Below the pieces are notes generated by a model. It had not been told where the DNA came from, did no database searches, and worked only from the letters and a program-made list of their open reading frames with translations. This document shows, piece by piece, positions 63,324 to 64,000 of a stretch of DNA of 64,000 bases (position 1 is the stretch's first letter; each line of letters begins with the position of its first letter). A program made the position numbers and the translations under genes. The stretch comes from Orbilia blumenaviensis (Eukaryota > Ascomycota > Orbiliomycetes > Orbiliales > Orbiliaceae), in the NCBI GenBank assembly GCA_036872755.1, contig JAVHNS010000021.1, positions 124,001 to 188,000 on the forward strand. The letters run 5' to 3'.

Positions 63324-64000
63324 TTTGATATTTATTAGCGTCCCGTGCAAAATTAATACAAAAAAAATTTTTTTTTGCACACAATACTATTTTAATAAGC
63401 TAATAATAAGTGGGCTAAGGCTTATTTCTTCCTTCCCCTAAACTGGATATGATATTTTCCTGTCATCCAGACTGACTTTATTCAAATCTGTTCTACGGAT
63501 TTCCAAATCGTTACTTATCTTGAAACATAAGTATATACGATACTTTATTACGCTGCCACGTTTCAATCCATACTTTATCCTATTTACCACGTTTTCGATA
63601 CTTAATCAAGTATGCTGTTACTATTTTTGAATATGCTCTTCCCCTCAAGGTACTGTATATTGTATAATTCCATTTAAGTATTACCACGTGGTACTATCAT
63701 TCTCCATATTTAATAGTTACAATAATTAGCCATTTTATTTTTCGAAAACATACGTAGGTTCATTTGGGCATATCAACGATTTATTTTCGGCAGCTTCTGA
63801 TTGAATCGGCTGTGATAATAACTTCATCAAAGTTTCGTTTATTTCACGATTCTTTATATTCCTTCGATTCAGTTTTTGATTATTACTATGGATACTCCGT
63901 CCAAGAGTTTTTGGCTCTCCCCCCCCCCTACAATCTTCAGGCCGCTCGGATATTACCGAACTGGGAACAGATTAGATATTTTTAGGTTAATTTAATGACC
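63324..64000 (-). other. Unassigned moderate-GC segment with an open frame (63735-63980)
   Basis: Sequence from about 63400 to 64000 is visibly less AT-rich than the rest and has no tRNA, rRNA or intron-core signature I know. On the minus strand a frame without stops runs from about 63980 to TAA at 63735-63737; it ends ...KSLICPNEPTYVFEK and holds a C10 run (read G10) that may vary in length. No ATG opens it except an internal one (MKLLSQPIQSEA). It could be a structured RNA, the 3' end of an ORF that begins outside the window, or foreign DNA. A near-perfect palindrome (gtgcaaa...tttgcac, about 63346-63382) separates it from trnN. Confidence 0.4.

Noticed and set aside
63764..63985. Plus-strand ORF of 73 codons (GISTIYFRQLLIESAV...)
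   Set aside because: All identified genes are on the minus strand. The sequence lies antisense to an equally open frame, and no similarity to a mitochondrial protein is visible.

Overview
This window is part of a fungal mitochondrial genome. It is very AT-rich, and almost every gene lies on the minus strand. UGA must be read as Trp: conserved tryptophans of Cox1, Cox3, Nad2 and Atp6 fall on TGA, as does the Trp before most LAGLIDADG motifs. Read with the standard code, the long intron ORFs look like short fragments; read with code 4 most of them become intact. Standard proteins present are Cox1 (complete, 543 aa), Nad2 (570 aa), Nad3 (147 aa), Atp6 (256 aa), Cox3 (5' two thirds; it runs off the left edge) and Rps3. 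I see trnR(ucg), trnR(acg), trnC(gca), trnN(guu) and one degenerate tRNA-like sequence. rRNAs, cob, cox2, nad1/4/5/6 and an intact atp9 were not seen, so the whole molecule is much larger. I cannot place the organism below 'intron-rich filamentous fungus'.

Minus-strand layout, right to left: unassigned moderate-GC segment (64000-63324); trnN, trnC; cox1 in 16 exons over 26.8 kb (62951-36192); AT-rich spacer with trnR(acg) and a tRNA-like sequence; an unusually long rps3 ORF (31890-27976, 1304 aa); atp6 in 3 exons (27452-22233), followed by a second, decayed copy of its last exon (21287-21039); GC-hairpin spacer; nad2 in 3 exons (19911-14649); an 81-codon ORF that overlaps the nad3 start by 1 nt; nad3 in 2 exons (14401-12601); spacer with trnR(ucg); cox3 exons 1-6 (10633-963).

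I place 26 group I introns: c1-c15 in cox1, six in cox3, two in nad2, one in nad3 and two in atp6. The boundaries are mutually consistent. Every intron whose end lies in the window ends in G, every exon except cox1 exon 1 ends in T, and joined reading frames give proteins of normal length. Six exons are only 11-14 nt. Most introns carry LAGLIDADG or GIY-YIG homing endonuclease genes (HEGs), many fused in frame to the upstream exon. Others are decaying, nested in one another or pierced by GC-rich hairpin elements.

The main departures from a routine intron-rich mitogenome are: a single ORF in cox1 intron 5 with a GIY-YIG enzyme inside a LAGLIDADG enzyme; a HEG in cox1 intron 1 whose N-terminus is a shortened Atp9 lacking the essential Glu; a duplicated atp6 3' exon with each copy preceded by a GIY-YIG gene; an Rps3 with a ~530-residue membrane/repeat extension; intron ORFs that translate straight through the ribozyme core; and families of mobile double-hairpin elements.
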